Shown: piece after piece, positions 1 to 8,348 of the stretch | How the letters are laid out: every line of letters begins with the position of its first letter | How positions within the stretch are numbered: position 1 is the stretch's first letter | Source: Novosphingobium organovorum | Lineage (GTDB): Bacteria > Pseudomonadota > Alphaproteobacteria > Sphingomonadales > Sphingomonadaceae | Length of the DNA: 39,435 bases | Reading direction: 5' to 3' | Assembly: GCF_022832435.1 (NCBI RefSeq) | Contig: NZ_JALHLF010000002.1 | Location: forward strand, 29,820-69,254 | The notes under the pieces: generated by a model | What the model was told of the DNA's origin: nothing | The model's input: the letters and a program-made list of their open reading frames with translations, nothing else | Databases searched by the model: none | Position numbers and translations under genes: made by a program

Positions 1-296
1 TGCAAGATACTGTTATACTTGATGAACTTTTGAACCAGGCTCTAAGAACGCCGTGCAGGCGACGGAGAATGGCGTGCATCAAGGCCGGTGTGACGGGTGT
101 GACGTTCCACGATCTTCGCGGCACCGCCGTCACGCGCCTAGCGATCGCGGGTGCCGCCGTACCGGAAATCGCGACCATCACCGGCCACAAATTGAAGGAG
201 GTCGGGAGCATCCTGGATGCCCACTACATGAGCCGCGATCGAGCCCTAGGCCAGGCCGCCATTCGCAAGCTCGAAGAGAACCATTCTCCTAAATAA
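1..296 (+). CDS. C-terminal part of a tyrosine recombinase (phage-type integrase), 5' end outside window or decayed
   Basis: The last ~75 codons carry the C-terminal catalytic box of tyrosine recombinases: HDLRGTAVTRL (the His-x-x-Arg pair), then ITGHKL (second His region) and LDAHYM with the Tyr nucleophile. In this family these residues perform DNA strand exchange between attachment sites. The frame is open back to the first bases of the window, so the N-terminal DNA-binding half may lie to the left. The translation before codon ~22 does not resemble an integrase, however, and a one-base shift near position 65 would restore a family-like WRMACIKAGV, so a frameshifted remnant is possible. 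Its stop is 80 bp from the 3' end of the tRNA-Met gene, the usual place for the integrase of a tRNA-targeted island. The family call is sure; intactness is not. Confidence 0.8.
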   Translation, partial: QDTVILDELLNQALRTPCRRRRMACIKAGVTGVTFHDLRGTAVTRLAIAGAAVPEIATITGHKLKEVGSILDAHYMSRDRALGQAAIRKLEENHSPK

Positions 297-376
297 GCCC
301 CCAAACGCGCCTCGCGCGTCCAGTTCAACATCGGAAAAATGCAATAAAAAACCCCGGAAAAACCGTGGCTTATAGG

Positions 377-453
377 TGGTAGCGGAGGAGGGACTCGAAC
401 CCCCGACACGCGGATTATGATTCCGCTGCTCTAACCAGCTGAGCTACTCCGCC
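377..453 (-). tRNA. tRNA-Met (anticodon CAT)
   Basis: Read on the minus strand this 77-nt segment folds as a full cloverleaf. The seven-pair acceptor stem is GGCGGAG with CTCCGCT (first pair G-U), the D arm is GCTCAGCTGGTTAGAGC, the anticodon stem is GCGGA/TCCGC with loop ATCATAA giving anticodon CAT, and the T arm contains GGTTCGAGTCC. The 3' CCA is encoded at 377-379. The acceptor stem is fully paired at its end, which fits an elongator tRNA rather than initiator tRNA; tRNA-Ile2 (lysidine-modified CAT) is less likely by overall sequence. Its 3' end faces the integrase fragment. Confidence 0.95.
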
Positions 454-560
454 ATACCAGTTCCGAACGCTAGGTCCGGGCCAATGTGGCGCCCCGTTGT
501 CCGGGGCAGGTGCGTGCCTTTAGGGGGGGGAATCGCGTTGGTCAACATCGAAAAAACAAA

Positions 561-1121
561 TCAGCCACGAAAAGTGAAAAGCCGGATCGGGTGCCACAGA
601 CCTTCCTCCCAGGCGTAGAGGCCGAGCCCGCGAAACCGGAAGCGGCGGGCGGGCAGTTTCGGGCCGATTTCGGCTTGAAGTGCACGTGCTTCATGCCGGC
701 TGACCTTGTTCTGGATCGTCACGTGGAGGCGCAGTGGCTGCATGTCCTGGCGCGTCAAAAGCCCATGCAGCCGTTCGGCAAACGCGGCGTGGAGCCTCTC
801 CAAGGCCGGGGACTTGATTCGGATCGCCGTCCCCTGCTCCAGCGTCATCAAGCCATCGATCGATGCCGGAGGCGGCGGCTGGCGCGAAAAGTCCGCCAAA
901 TACTGAACCACTTCATCCTCGACCGAGGGCGGCAGAGCATAGAACAGCGTCACATGGGCGCGCAGGTGATTGCGCTCGGCCGGATAGTGGGCTTGGCGCA
1001 GGGCGTTGGCCCAAGCGAGCACATCGCCCGGCAGTTCAGCGGCGACCACGAGCGGCGCTCCGGAGGGCCGAGCAGCCCCCAGGATCTTGCCGGCCCGGTT
1101 CACCGCGCCCCGCCGCCCCAT
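561..1121 (-). CDS. 2H phosphoesterase, 2'-5' RNA ligase (LigT)-like protein
   Basis: This 186-residue protein carries the two H-x-T-x motifs that define the 2H phosphoesterase superfamily: HVTL at residue 56 and HVTI at residue 133, at the spacing seen in LigT and ThpR. Family members hydrolyse 2',3'-cyclic phosphates or 2'-5' linkages in RNA or small nucleotides; the natural substrate of the bacterial members is mostly unknown. No signal peptide or membrane segment is visible, so it is probably cytoplasmic. It starts 37 bp after the mltG stop and could be the last gene of that transcript. The ATG used adds about 20 residues before the first conserved strand and has only a weak ribosome site, so the start is uncertain. 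Confidence 0.8.
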   Translation of the reverse strand: MGRRGAVNRAGKILGAARPSGAPLVVAAELPGDVLAWANALRQAHYPAERNHLRAHVTLFYALPPSVEDEVVQYLADFSRQPPPPASIDGLMTLEQGTAIRIKSPALERLHAAFAERLHGLLTRQDMQPLRLHVTIQNKVSRHEARALQAEIGPKLPARRFRFRGLGLYAWEEGLWHPIRLFTFRG

Positions 1122-1158
1122 CGGCGCAGGACCCGGCGCAGGACAGCGTGCGGCGCGA

Positions 1159-2133
1159 TCAGATCTCGCCTCGCTTGCGGCGGATCGCGAACCACTTCTT
1201 CACGTTCTCGTTATGCTCGGCCAGTGTCGACGCAAAGACGTGCCCCCCCGTCCCATCGGCCACCATGTAGAGCGCATCGGTCTTGGCCGGGTGCAGCACC
1301 GCCGCGATCGAGGCCTTGCCCGGATTGCAGATCGGATGCTTGGGCAGCCCCAACATGGTGTAGGTGTTGTAGTCGTTGATTGCCTGGATTTCGGACTGAC
1401 GGATGCGTCGGCCCAGGGGCTTGCCCTTGGTTATCGGGTAGATGATCGTCGGATCGGCCTGGAGCAGCATGCCCTGCTTCAGCCGATTGGAGTAGAGCCC
1501 GGCGACGATTCGACGCTCACTGCCCTTACCCGTTTCCTTTTCGACGATCGAAGCAAGCACGAGGGCTTCCTCAGGTGTCTTGACCGCAAGGTCAGGATCA
1601 CGCTTGGCCCAAAGCTCCTTGAGTTCGCGGCTCATCCCCGCCTGCATCCGGCGCACGACATCCTCGCGCGTTTCGCCCTTTTCGATCGCATAAGTATCGG
1701 GAAGGATCGAGCCTTCCTCGGGCACCGCAAGATCACCGGTGAGCGCGGCCTGCGCCTCGAGCCGGTCGTAGACCATGATCGAGGGCATCCCCTCAGGAAT
1801 GGTCACGACACGGCGGATGACATCGTCGCTGGTTATGATCGACAGCACGCGCGAGGCGCTGGCGTGCGCGGGGATGGCGAATTCCCCCGCCTTGATCGAA
1901 CGCCCGCCACCGAACAGCCGCGCCCGGAAGGCAAAGCCGTCGCTCGAAGCGACGATGCCCTGCTCTTCCAGGCCGTTAGCCACGGTCGAAAGGCTGTCAC
2001 CGGTGTGCACGATGAACGAGCCGTCCTTCGCGAGCGGACCGGAGCCATACCAGCCGCCCACGAAACTCCACAGCACGATCCCGCTGGCCAGAACGAGGGC
2101 CGCCAGCAGGGCGTACGTGCGTCGCGACATCAT
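1159..2133 (-). CDS. mltG: Endolytic murein transglycosylase MltG (YceG-like)
   Basis: This 324-residue protein has one N-terminal membrane anchor (about residues 7-26) followed by a periplasmic YceG-like region. The family signature ASIVEKETG holds the catalytic glutamate (Glu198 here, equivalent to Glu218 in E. coli). Further family blocks are DPTIIYP near 228 and NTYTMLGLPKHPICNPG in the C-terminal part. MltG cuts nascent peptidoglycan glycan strands inside the chain and sets their length. Two ATG codons are adjacent; the first is chosen because GAAAGG lies 9 nt upstream. The gene begins 25 bp after fabF and is probably in one transcript with it, an association also known in enterobacteria (fabF-pabC-mltG). 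Confidence 0.95.
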   Translation of the reverse strand: MMSRRTYALLAALVLASGIVLWSFVGGWYGSGPLAKDGSFIVHTGDSLSTVANGLEEQGIVASSDGFAFRARLFGGGRSIKAGEFAIPAHASASRVLSIITSDDVIRRVVTIPEGMPSIMVYDRLEAQAALTGDLAVPEEGSILPDTYAIEKGETREDVVRRMQAGMSRELKELWAKRDPDLAVKTPEEALVLASIVEKETGKGSERRIVAGLYSNRLKQGMLLQADPTIIYPITKGKPLGRRIRQSEIQAINDYNTYTMLGLPKHPICNPGKASIAAVLHPAKTDALYMVADGTGGHVFASTLAEHNENVKKWFAIRRKRGEI

Positions 2134-2158
2134 GATGCCGAACCTTTCGAAATGCCGG

Positions 2159-3418
2159 TCAGTCGATCTTCTTCATGATCAGGCTGGCGTTGGTGCCACC
2201 AAAACCGAAGGAGTTGTTGAGTACGGCGCGCACTTCGCGCTTGCGCGCGGTGTGCGCAACGAGGTCGACGCCTTCGCAGCCCTCGGACGGGCTGTCGAGG
2301 TTGAGCGTGGGGGGCACGATCTGATCGCGCATCGCCAGGATGCAGAAGATCGATTCCACCGCGCCCGCGCCGCCCAGAAGGTGGCCGATCGCCGACTTGG
2401 TCGAGCTCATCGAGACCGAGTCCATCGCGTCACCGAACAGACGGCGCACCGCGCCCAGTTCGATCGTGTCGGCCATGGTCGAAGTGCCATGCGCGTTGAT
2501 GTAGTCGATGTCGGCCGGCGTCATGCCCGCCTTCTTGAGCGCAGCGGCCATCGAACGGTAGGCGCCATCCATTTCCGGATCGGGAGCGGTCACGTGATAG
2601 GCATCGCCCGACAGGCCATAACCCACGACTTCGGCGTAAATCTTCGCGCCGCGCGCCTTGGCGTGCTCGTATTCCTCGAGCACGAGGACGCCCGCGCCCT
2701 CGCCCATAACGAAGCCGTCGCGGTCCTTGTCGTAAGGACGGCTGGCCTGCTCGGGCCGGTCGTTGAAGCTGCAGTTGAGCGCACGCGCCTGCGCGAAGCC
2801 GGCGATGCCGATCGGGCAGATGGTCGATTCGGCGCCGCCTGCGAGCATGATGTCCGCATCATCGTCGCGGATCATGCGCGCGGCGTCACCGATCGAGTGC
2901 GCGCCGGTCGAACACGCGGTGACGACCGCGTGATTGGGCCCCTTGAGGCCGTACTTGATCGAGACCTGGCCCGAGATGAGGTTGATCAGGCGTCCGTGCA
3001 CGAAGTGCGGCGAGACTCGGCCCGGACCACGGTTGGCCAGCACCAGCGATTCGCTCTCGATACCCGGCAGGCCGCCGATGCCCGAACCGATCGAGCAACC
3101 CGCGCGCAGCTTGGTGGCTTCGTCCAGATCGGTCAGCCCGGCGTCTTCGAGCGCCTGGCCCGCGGCATCGATGCCGAAGACGATGAAGGGGTCAACCTGG
3201 CGCTGGATCTTGGGGTCCACGCGCTTGTTGGCATCGAATCCGTACTCGTGATCGGCGGGCTTGACCTCGCAGGCGATCTTGCACTTCTGATCCGACGCAT
3301 CGAACTTGGTGATGGGTCCAGCGCCACTCTTGCTGGCGAGGATGTTCTTCCAGGTCGTTTCCACATCAGCCCCGAGCGGGGTGACGAGGCCAAGTCCGGT
3401 GACGACGACACGACGCAT
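2159..3418 (-). CDS. fabF: 3-oxoacyl-[acyl-carrier-protein] synthase II (FabF, KAS II)
   Basis: This full-length 419-residue condensing enzyme has the catalytic cysteine in VTACSTGAHS (Cys169), His310 in NAHGTST, Lys341 and His346 in STKSAIGHLLGGAGAVE, and the glycine-rich C-terminal NNSFGFGGTNAS. It elongates acyl-ACP by decarboxylative Claisen condensation with malonyl-ACP in the cytoplasm; KAS II members extend C16:1 to C18:1. It lies 131 bp downstream of acpP, its carrier-protein partner, and 25 bp before mltG. The Cys-His-His triad separates it from the KAS III (FabH) type; distinction from FabB rests on overall similarity and on the acpP-fabF order. Confidence 0.96.
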   Translation of the reverse strand: MRRVVVTGLGLVTPLGADVETTWKNILASKSGAGPITKFDASDQKCKIACEVKPADHEYGFDANKRVDPKIQRQVDPFIVFGIDAAGQALEDAGLTDLDEATKLRAGCSIGSGIGGLPGIESESLVLANRGPGRVSPHFVHGRLINLISGQVSIKYGLKGPNHAVVTACSTGAHSIGDAARMIRDDDADIMLAGGAESTICPIGIAGFAQARALNCSFNDRPEQASRPYDKDRDGFVMGEGAGVLVLEEYEHAKARGAKIYAEVVGYGLSGDAYHVTAPDPEMDGAYRSMAAALKKAGMTPADIDYINAHGTSTMADTIELGAVRRLFGDAMDSVSMSSTKSAIGHLLGGAGAVESIFCILAMRDQIVPPTLNLDSPSEGCEGVDLVAHTARKREVRAVLNNSFGFGGTNASLIMKKID

Positions 3419-3504
3419 TCTTATGCTCTCCGAAACGGCAACAGGCCCGCCCCCTTAGAGGTCGAGCCTGTCGATTTCAATCCAGTTGCCCGCATTTCGG
3501 CCAA

Positions 3505-3523
3505 GCGCGCCGCGAAGGCGCGC
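3505..3523 (-). promoter_or_regulatory. Stable hairpin between acpP and fabF
   Basis: GCGCGCC and GGCGCGC form a perfect seven-pair inverted repeat around a five-base loop, 26 bp beyond the acpP stop and 86 bp before the fabF start. No U-run follows on the minus strand, so it is not a classical terminator. A 3'-stabilising or partly terminating structure would allow more acpP than fabF mRNA; that role is an inference. Confidence 0.4.
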
Positions 3524-3549
3524 CTGCCCTGGGCGCGGGCGGGGCCAGA

Positions 3550-3786
3550 TCAGCCCTTGTTCTCGTCGATGTACTTGATCGCATCCGAGACGGTGCTGAT
3601 CTTCTCAGCGGCATCATCGGGGATCTCGACGCCGAATTCTTCCTCGAAGGCCATGACCAGCTCGACGATGTCGAGCGAGTCTGCGCCCAGATCGTCGATG
3701 AAGCTGGCATCTTCGGTGACCTTGTCGGCTTCGACGCCAAGGTGCTCGACGACGATCTTCTTAACCCGATCGGCGGTATCGCTCAT
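3550..3786 (-). CDS. acpP: Acyl carrier protein AcpP
   Basis: This small acidic protein of 78 residues has the phosphopantetheine attachment motif [12 protein letters not shown], with Ser37 as the modified residue. Length, helix pattern and charge are those of the housekeeping type II fatty-acid ACP, which carries growing acyl chains as thioesters. The ATG at 3786 is chosen over an upstream in-frame TTG because AAGGGG lies 9 nt before it and the resulting N-terminus ([12 protein letters not shown]) is the family norm. It is the first gene of the acpP-fabF-mltG run. The ~240 bp upstream to aspS should hold its promoter; TTGCCA and TAGGGC (3860-3832) with 17 nt between them are a weak candidate only. 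Confidence 0.97.
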   Translation of the reverse strand: MSDTADRVKKIVVEHLGVEADKVTEDASFIDDLGADSLDIVELVMAFEEEFGVEIPDDAAEKISTVSDAIKYIDENKG

Positions 3787-3997
3787 GTGTATAGACCCCT
3801 TCAAAAAGCGGAGGATTAATTTTCGCCTGAGGCCCTACTCAGAAGGCCCGGCGCTGGCAAGTGTTGCCGAAAAGTTCGCGAAACGCGCTTTGTCGCACGC
3901 GGCGGGGCTTTTCAAGGCAAATCGCAAGCCAAAGCCTGAAACCGGGCATTTTTTGCGCCGGAAAAACGCTGTGGAACCATTTGCCGCGAACCCTGCT

Positions 3998-4020
3998 CCC
4001 GGCCTCGCAAGGAGGCCGGG
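3998..4020 (-). terminator. Hairpin just after aspS, probable terminator without U-run
   Basis: CCCGGCCTC and GAGGCCGGG form a perfect nine-pair stem with a five-base loop, beginning 8 bp past the aspS stop. No T tract follows on the minus strand, so intrinsic termination is uncertain, but the position and stability suggest an mRNA 3' end. Confidence 0.5.
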
Positions 4021-4028
4021 ACAGCGGA

Positions 4029-5819
4029 TCAGCCCGCGCTCTTCTGCGCTTCGACCACACGCATGTGCAGTTCGCGCAGCTGGCGCGGTTCGGCAGGCGT
4101 GGGCGCGCCCATCAGCAGATCCTCGGCGCGCTGGTTCATCGGGAACAGCGAGATTTCGCGCAGGTTCTGCGCCCCGCACAGCAGCATCACGATGCGATCA
4201 ACGCCCGCAGCCATACCGCCGTGCGGCGGCGCGCCGTACTGGAACGCACGGTAGAGGCCGCCGAAGCGTTCCTCGACGTCCGCCTTGGTGAGGCCCACCT
4301 TCTCGAACGCGGCGACCATCAGTTCCGGGCTCTGGTTACGGATCGAGCCCGAGGCGATCTCGAATCCGTTGCAGACCAGATCGTACTGATAGGCCTTGAT
4401 CGTGAGCGGGTCCTGGTTTTCGAGCGCGTCCATCCCGCCCTGCGGCATCGAGAACGGGTTGTGCGCGAAATCGACCTTCTTGTTGTCCTCGTCCCACTCG
4501 TAGAACGGGAAGTCGACGATCCAGCACAGCTCGTAACGGTCCTTGTCGATGAGGTCGAGCTGCTCGGCCACGCGGGTGCGGGCAAGGCCGGCAAGCTTGG
4601 CCGCCTGCTCGGGCTTGCCGGCGGCGAAGAACACGCCGTCGTTGGGACCAAGGCCGAGCGCCTCGATAAGCGCCGCGGTCTTTTCCTCACCGTGGTTCTT
4701 GGCGATCGGGCCGCCCGGAGCGCCATCCTTGATGTTGATGTAGCCAAGCCCGGAGAAGCCCTCGCCGCGCGCCCAGTTGTTCATGTCGTCAAAGAACTTG
4801 CGGCTGCCTGCGCCCGCGCCCGGAGCCGGGATCGCACGGATCACGCCGCCACCAGCCACGATCCCGGCAAAGATGCCGAAGCCCGATTCGACAAAGTGGT
4901 CGGTCACGTCCTTGATGAGGATCGGGTTGCGCAGGTCAGGCTTGTCCGAACCGTAGTCGAGCATCGACTGGGCGTAGGGAATGCGGCGGAATTCACCCGA
5001 GGGGGTAACCGGCTTGTCGCCTGCGAAGTCCGCAAAGATGCCCTGCATGACCGGCTCCATCGTCTCCCATATCTCTTCCTGGGTGACGAAGCTCATCTCG
5101 AGGTCGAGCTGGTAGAATTCGCCCGGCAGGCGATCGGCGCGCGGGTCCTCGTCGCGAAAGCACGGCGCGATCTGGAAGTAGCGGTCGAACCCGGCGACCA
5201 TGAGCAGCTGCTTGTACTGCTGCGGAGCCTGGGGCAGCGCGTAGAACTTGCCCGCGTGGATGCGGCTGGGAACCAGGAAATCGCGCGCGCCTTCGGGCGA
5301 GGACGCGGTCAGGATAGGCGTCGAATATTCGGTGAAACCAACGCCTTCCATGGCCTTGCGCATGGCCGAGATGATCTTCGTGCGCTTGACGATGTTGGCG
5401 TGCAGCGTCTCGCGGCGCAAGTCGAGGAAGCGGTACTTGAGGCGGATGTCCTCGGGGTATTCCTGCTCGCCGGCGACCGGCATGGGCAGTTCCTCGGCCT
5501 TGCCCAGCACCGTCACCGAGCGCGCATAGACCTCGATCTCGCCGGTCGCGAGGTTGGCGTTGACGGTCTCGGGCGTGCGCGCCTTGACCGTGCCCTCGAT
5601 GGTCACGACCGATTCCTGGCGCAGCGAATCGAGCACGGCCAGCGCCGGGCTGTCGCTGTCGGTCACGACCTGGGTCATGCCGTAGTGATCGCGCAGGTCG
5701 ACGAACAGGACGCCGCCATGGTCGCGCTTGCGGTGGACCCAGCCCGACAGGCGCACCGTCTGGCCGACGTCGGCCGCCGACAGGGCGCCGCAGGTGTGGG
5801 AACGATAGGGATGAGTCAT
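4029..5819 (-). CDS. aspS: Aspartate--tRNA ligase (bacterial type, probably non-discriminating)
   Basis: This 596-residue class II synthetase has an N-terminal OB-fold anticodon-binding domain ([11 protein letters not shown] near 26-36), class II motif 2 ([19 protein letters not shown]), a GAD-type insertion and motif 3 ([13 protein letters not shown]). It charges tRNA-Asp with aspartate. The ATG at 5819 ([11 protein letters not shown]) is chosen because homologues start here; the open frame upstream to 5969 is not protein-like. His34 in RDHGG matches the residue linked to relaxed tRNA-Asp/tRNA-Asn recognition in non-discriminating bacterial AspRS, which works with GatCAB. That specificity is an inference. 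The 180 bp to the divergent neighbour should contain promoters for both genes. Confidence 0.96.
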   Translation of the reverse strand: MTHPYRSHTCGALSAADVGQTVRLSGWVHRKRDHGGVLFVDLRDHYGMTQVVTDSDSPALAVLDSLRQESVVTIEGTVKARTPETVNANLATGEIEVYARSVTVLGKAEELPMPVAGEQEYPEDIRLKYRFLDLRRETLHANIVKRTKIISAMRKAMEGVGFTEYSTPILTASSPEGARDFLVPSRIHAGKFYALPQAPQQYKQLLMVAGFDRYFQIAPCFRDEDPRADRLPGEFYQLDLEMSFVTQEEIWETMEPVMQGIFADFAGDKPVTPSGEFRRIPYAQSMLDYGSDKPDLRNPILIKDVTDHFVESGFGIFAGIVAGGGVIRAIPAPGAGAGSRKFFDDMNNWARGEGFSGLGYINIKDGAPGGPIAKNHGEEKTAALIEALGLGPNDGVFFAAGKPEQAAKLAGLARTRVAEQLDLIDKDRYELCWIVDFPFYEWDEDNKKVDFAHNPFSMPQGGMDALENQDPLTIKAYQYDLVCNGFEIASGSIRNQSPELMVAAFEKVGLTKADVEERFGGLYRAFQYGAPPHGGMAAGVDRIVMLLCGAQNLREISLFPMNQRAEDLLMGAPTPAEPRQLRELHMRVVEAQKSAG

Positions 5820-6011
5820 GTCGCTGGGCTTCTTCTTCGCGAAAATTCGTGTTCTGCGCGCGTCCCCTAGTCGAGTGGCGCGCCGATTTCCAGACATCGA
5901 ATGAACCGCCCCCTTCCCCCTCCCCGCAGGCACCCCCGCCAGGACCCCGCGTAACCCCACGTAAACCATTGCCGTTTAATCCCCGTTCACGCGGGTCGGA
6001 TGGAGGTGAAA

Positions 6012-7052
6012 ATGTTGGCAGAAGTCACGATCGACGGTGTCGAAGCGGAAGGCTTGCGCGCCGCGATCGAGGACATGGTCCGTCGCGAACACGCGGACGA
6101 GGCCGCAGGGGCCTTACGCGAAAAGCTGGCCCCGCTGTGCGCCGCGAACGCGCCCCTGCCCGCCGCGTTCCTCCAGGTCGCCGCCCCGGACGTCGATTTC
6201 GTCGGCTGGAACCTGCTCGCCGATGCGGTCTGGAAACTCGACCAATGCGGCGAGCCGGTCGCCGCGATCGGCTTCGAGATGAGCCCCGAAGAACGCGACG
6301 AGGCGGGCGAACCGCGCCTGGCCACGCGCTTCTTCTTCGACACCGCCTGGCCGTTTTCCGAAAGCAGCCACACCGAACTGCTCGAAGCCTATGACGAATT
6401 CGGCACCGCCTGGGACAACGAGCACGCCGACACCGACGAGACGCTGGTCGCGCTCGACGGGCTGGCCGGGATGGCCGGCGCGCTCGACGCGCTGCGCAAC
6501 CAGGCGCAGCGGCACAGCGACATCGTGGTCGCCCAGGCCGAATTTCTCGGCACGCTCTATCTTGCCGTCCTGTTTCACATCGCGGTGCGCGACAGGGCAC
6601 TGCGCGAGGGATTGGGGCGCCCGATGGCGTTCCTGGCCGGAACGCGCGGCGTCGTGCTGGCGCTGAACGCGCCCGCCCTGGCCGCAGGCGCCGCGCAAAC
6701 ATCGCGCAAGACCGCGCAGACGGCTTCGGCCCCTGCGATTCCCAGCGCCTTCGAACCGGCCGAGGCGCCCGAACTCCCCTTAAGCCAGTTCGAAAGCGGC
6801 CCTGAAGGAGGCTTCACGCCACCGGACAGCCCCGAGGAAGCCGCTCCGAACGCGCCGGGGCTCGCCGCGCTGATCGCAAGCGCGAGCGATCCCGATCCGG
6901 GCGATGATCCCGAAGGCTGGCACCTGCCGCCACCGGGCATCCACACCACCGGCACGCAGCTGCGCCGCCGCCTGGTGACCGAGGAAAGCATCGCCGAACT
7001 GGAGGAAACGGGTCGCACCAGCCTCCTTTCCAGGCTCTTTCGACGCCGATAG
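6012..7052 (+). CDS. Conserved-looking protein of unknown function
   Basis: I do not recognise this 346-residue protein. The start at 6012 is set by GGAGG five bases upstream; an in-frame ATG at 6000 would sit over that ribosome site. The first ~215 residues look folded: acidic, rich in Ala, Leu and Trp/Phe, with FFFDTAWPFSES near 105 and a helical stretch VVAQAEFLGTLYLAVLFHIA near 170. Then comes a ~100-residue Pro/Ala/Glu-rich, probably disordered linker and a short basic end SLLSRLFRRR. No signal peptide or confident membrane helix is visible. It is divergent from aspS and 72 bp upstream of rnd, so co-transcription with rnd-oxyR is possible. Codon use matches its neighbours. Confidence 0.75.
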   Translation: MLAEVTIDGVEAEGLRAAIEDMVRREHADEAAGALREKLAPLCAANAPLPAAFLQVAAPDVDFVGWNLLADAVWKLDQCGEPVAAIGFEMSPEERDEAGEPRLATRFFFDTAWPFSESSHTELLEAYDEFGTAWDNEHADTDETLVALDGLAGMAGALDALRNQAQRHSDIVVAQAEFLGTLYLAVLFHIAVRDRALREGLGRPMAFLAGTRGVVLALNAPALAAGAAQTSRKTAQTASAPAIPSAFEPAEAPELPLSQFESGPEGGFTPPDSPEEAAPNAPGLAALIASASDPDPGDDPEGWHLPPPGIHTTGTQLRRRLVTEESIAELEETGRTSLLSRLFRRR

Positions 7053-7124
7053 CGCGCGACAATTACCGTTCGAGGCACGGCTGGCGTTGATCCGCCGCCG
7101 CGTTCGGCGTAACGCCGGTGACAC

Positions 7125-8348
7125 ATGAAGATTCACACACTGATAACCGACAGCGACGAACTCGCCCAACTCTGTGACCGCCTGGCAAAGTCCGACTTTG
7201 TCACCGTGGACACCGAGTTCATGCGCGAGAACACCTATTGGCCCGAGCTGTGCCTGGTCCAGATCGCCAACACCGAGGAAGCCGCCGCGATCGATCCGCT
7301 GGCGCCCGGTATCGACCTCACCCCGCTTTACGACCTGCTCACGCTCAACCATGACGTGCTCAAGGTCTTCCACGCGGGCGGTCAGGACGTCGAAATCATC
7401 TTCAACGCGACCGGGCGCACCCCGGCGCCGATCTTCGACACCCAGATCGCGATGATGGCGGTGAGCCAGTCCGAACAGATCGGCTATTCCAACCTCGTCG
7501 AATCCTGGCTTGGTCTCACGATCGACAAGGGCGCGCGTTTCACCGACTGGTCGCGCCGCCCGCTGACCGAGCGCCAGATCGAATACGCCATCGGCGACGT
7601 CACCCATCTCTCGAAGATCTTCCCCAAGATCCTCAAGCGCCTGATCAAGACAGAGCGCGGTTCGTGGCTCGACCAGGAAATGGAAAAGCTCGCCAATCCC
7701 GAGCATTACCGCAACGACCCGACCCAGGCCTGGCGCCGCATCAAGGCCGCCGGGCGCAACCCGCTGATGCTGGGCCGCCTGCGCGCGATCGCGGAGTGGC
7801 GCGAACTCGAGGCGCAGAGCAAGAACATCCCGCGCGGGCGCATCGCGCGCGACGAAACGCTGGCTGACCTCGCCAGCCATCCGCCCAAGCAGCAGGCCGA
7901 TCTCGCCAAAGTGCGCGGCCTCTCGCAAGGCTGGCGCGACAACGACATCGGCAAGCGCCTGATGGCGACCATCGCCAAGGCCCAGCCGCTGAGCGACGAC
8001 GAACTGCCCCCGCGCCAGCCGCGTGGCGCGCCGCTGGGCAAGGAAGGCGCGCTGGTCGCCGACCTGCTCAAGCTGCTGCTCAAGATCCGCGCCCGCGAAA
8101 TCGACGTCGCCGCCCGCCTGCTCACCCGCAGCGATGAGCTTGAGATGCTCGCCGCGGGCGTGCGCAAGAACCTGCCGATCCTGGAAGGCTGGCGCTACGA
8201 GGTGTTCGGCAAGGACGCGCTCGAGCTGGTCGAGGGACGCCTCGCCTTCGCAGTCGAGAAGGGACGCCTCAAGATGACCCGCGTGAGCGACGATTCGCAG
8301 CTGTTTGCCGGAGAAAACGCCAGCCTGGCGGACGACACCGAGGCATGA
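7125..8348 (+). CDS. rnd: Ribonuclease D
   Basis: This 407-residue DEDDy-family 3'-5' exoribonuclease has all metal-binding acids visible: Asp29 and Glu31 in VDTEFMRENTYW, Asp88 in HAGGQDVEI, and Tyr154 and Asp158 in YAIGDVTHL. An HRDC nucleic-acid-binding region follows from about 211 to 290. RNase D trims the 3' ends of precursor tRNAs and other stable RNAs in the cytoplasm. Its TGA overlaps the ATG of the next gene (ATGA, 8345-8348), so the two are translationally coupled. The ribosome site before 7125 is weak (GGTGA). Confidence 0.95.
   Translation: MKIHTLITDSDELAQLCDRLAKSDFVTVDTEFMRENTYWPELCLVQIANTEEAAAIDPLAPGIDLTPLYDLLTLNHDVLKVFHAGGQDVEIIFNATGRTPAPIFDTQIAMMAVSQSEQIGYSNLVESWLGLTIDKGARFTDWSRRPLTERQIEYAIGDVTHLSKIFPKILKRLIKTERGSWLDQEMEKLANPEHYRNDPTQAWRRIKAAGRNPLMLGRLRAIAEWRELEAQSKNIPRGRIARDETLADLASHPPKQQADLAKVRGLSQGWRDNDIGKRLMATIAKAQPLSDDELPPRQPRGAPLGKEGALVADLLKLLLKIRAREIDVAARLLTRSDELEMLAAGVRKNLPILEGWRYEVFGKDALELVEGRLAFAVEKGRLKMTRVSDDSQLFAGENASLADDTEA

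Noticed and set aside
523..530. Run of eight G between the tRNA-Met and the 2H phosphoesterase gene
   Set aside because: Homopolymer outside any gene; no sign of phase variation of a coding frame or promoter.
1775..4291. Very long open frame on the plus strand opposite mltG, fabF and acpP
   Set aside because: It is the complement of well-identified genes. High G+C leaves few stop codons antisense to real genes. The translation is Arg/Ala/His-rich and resembles no family.
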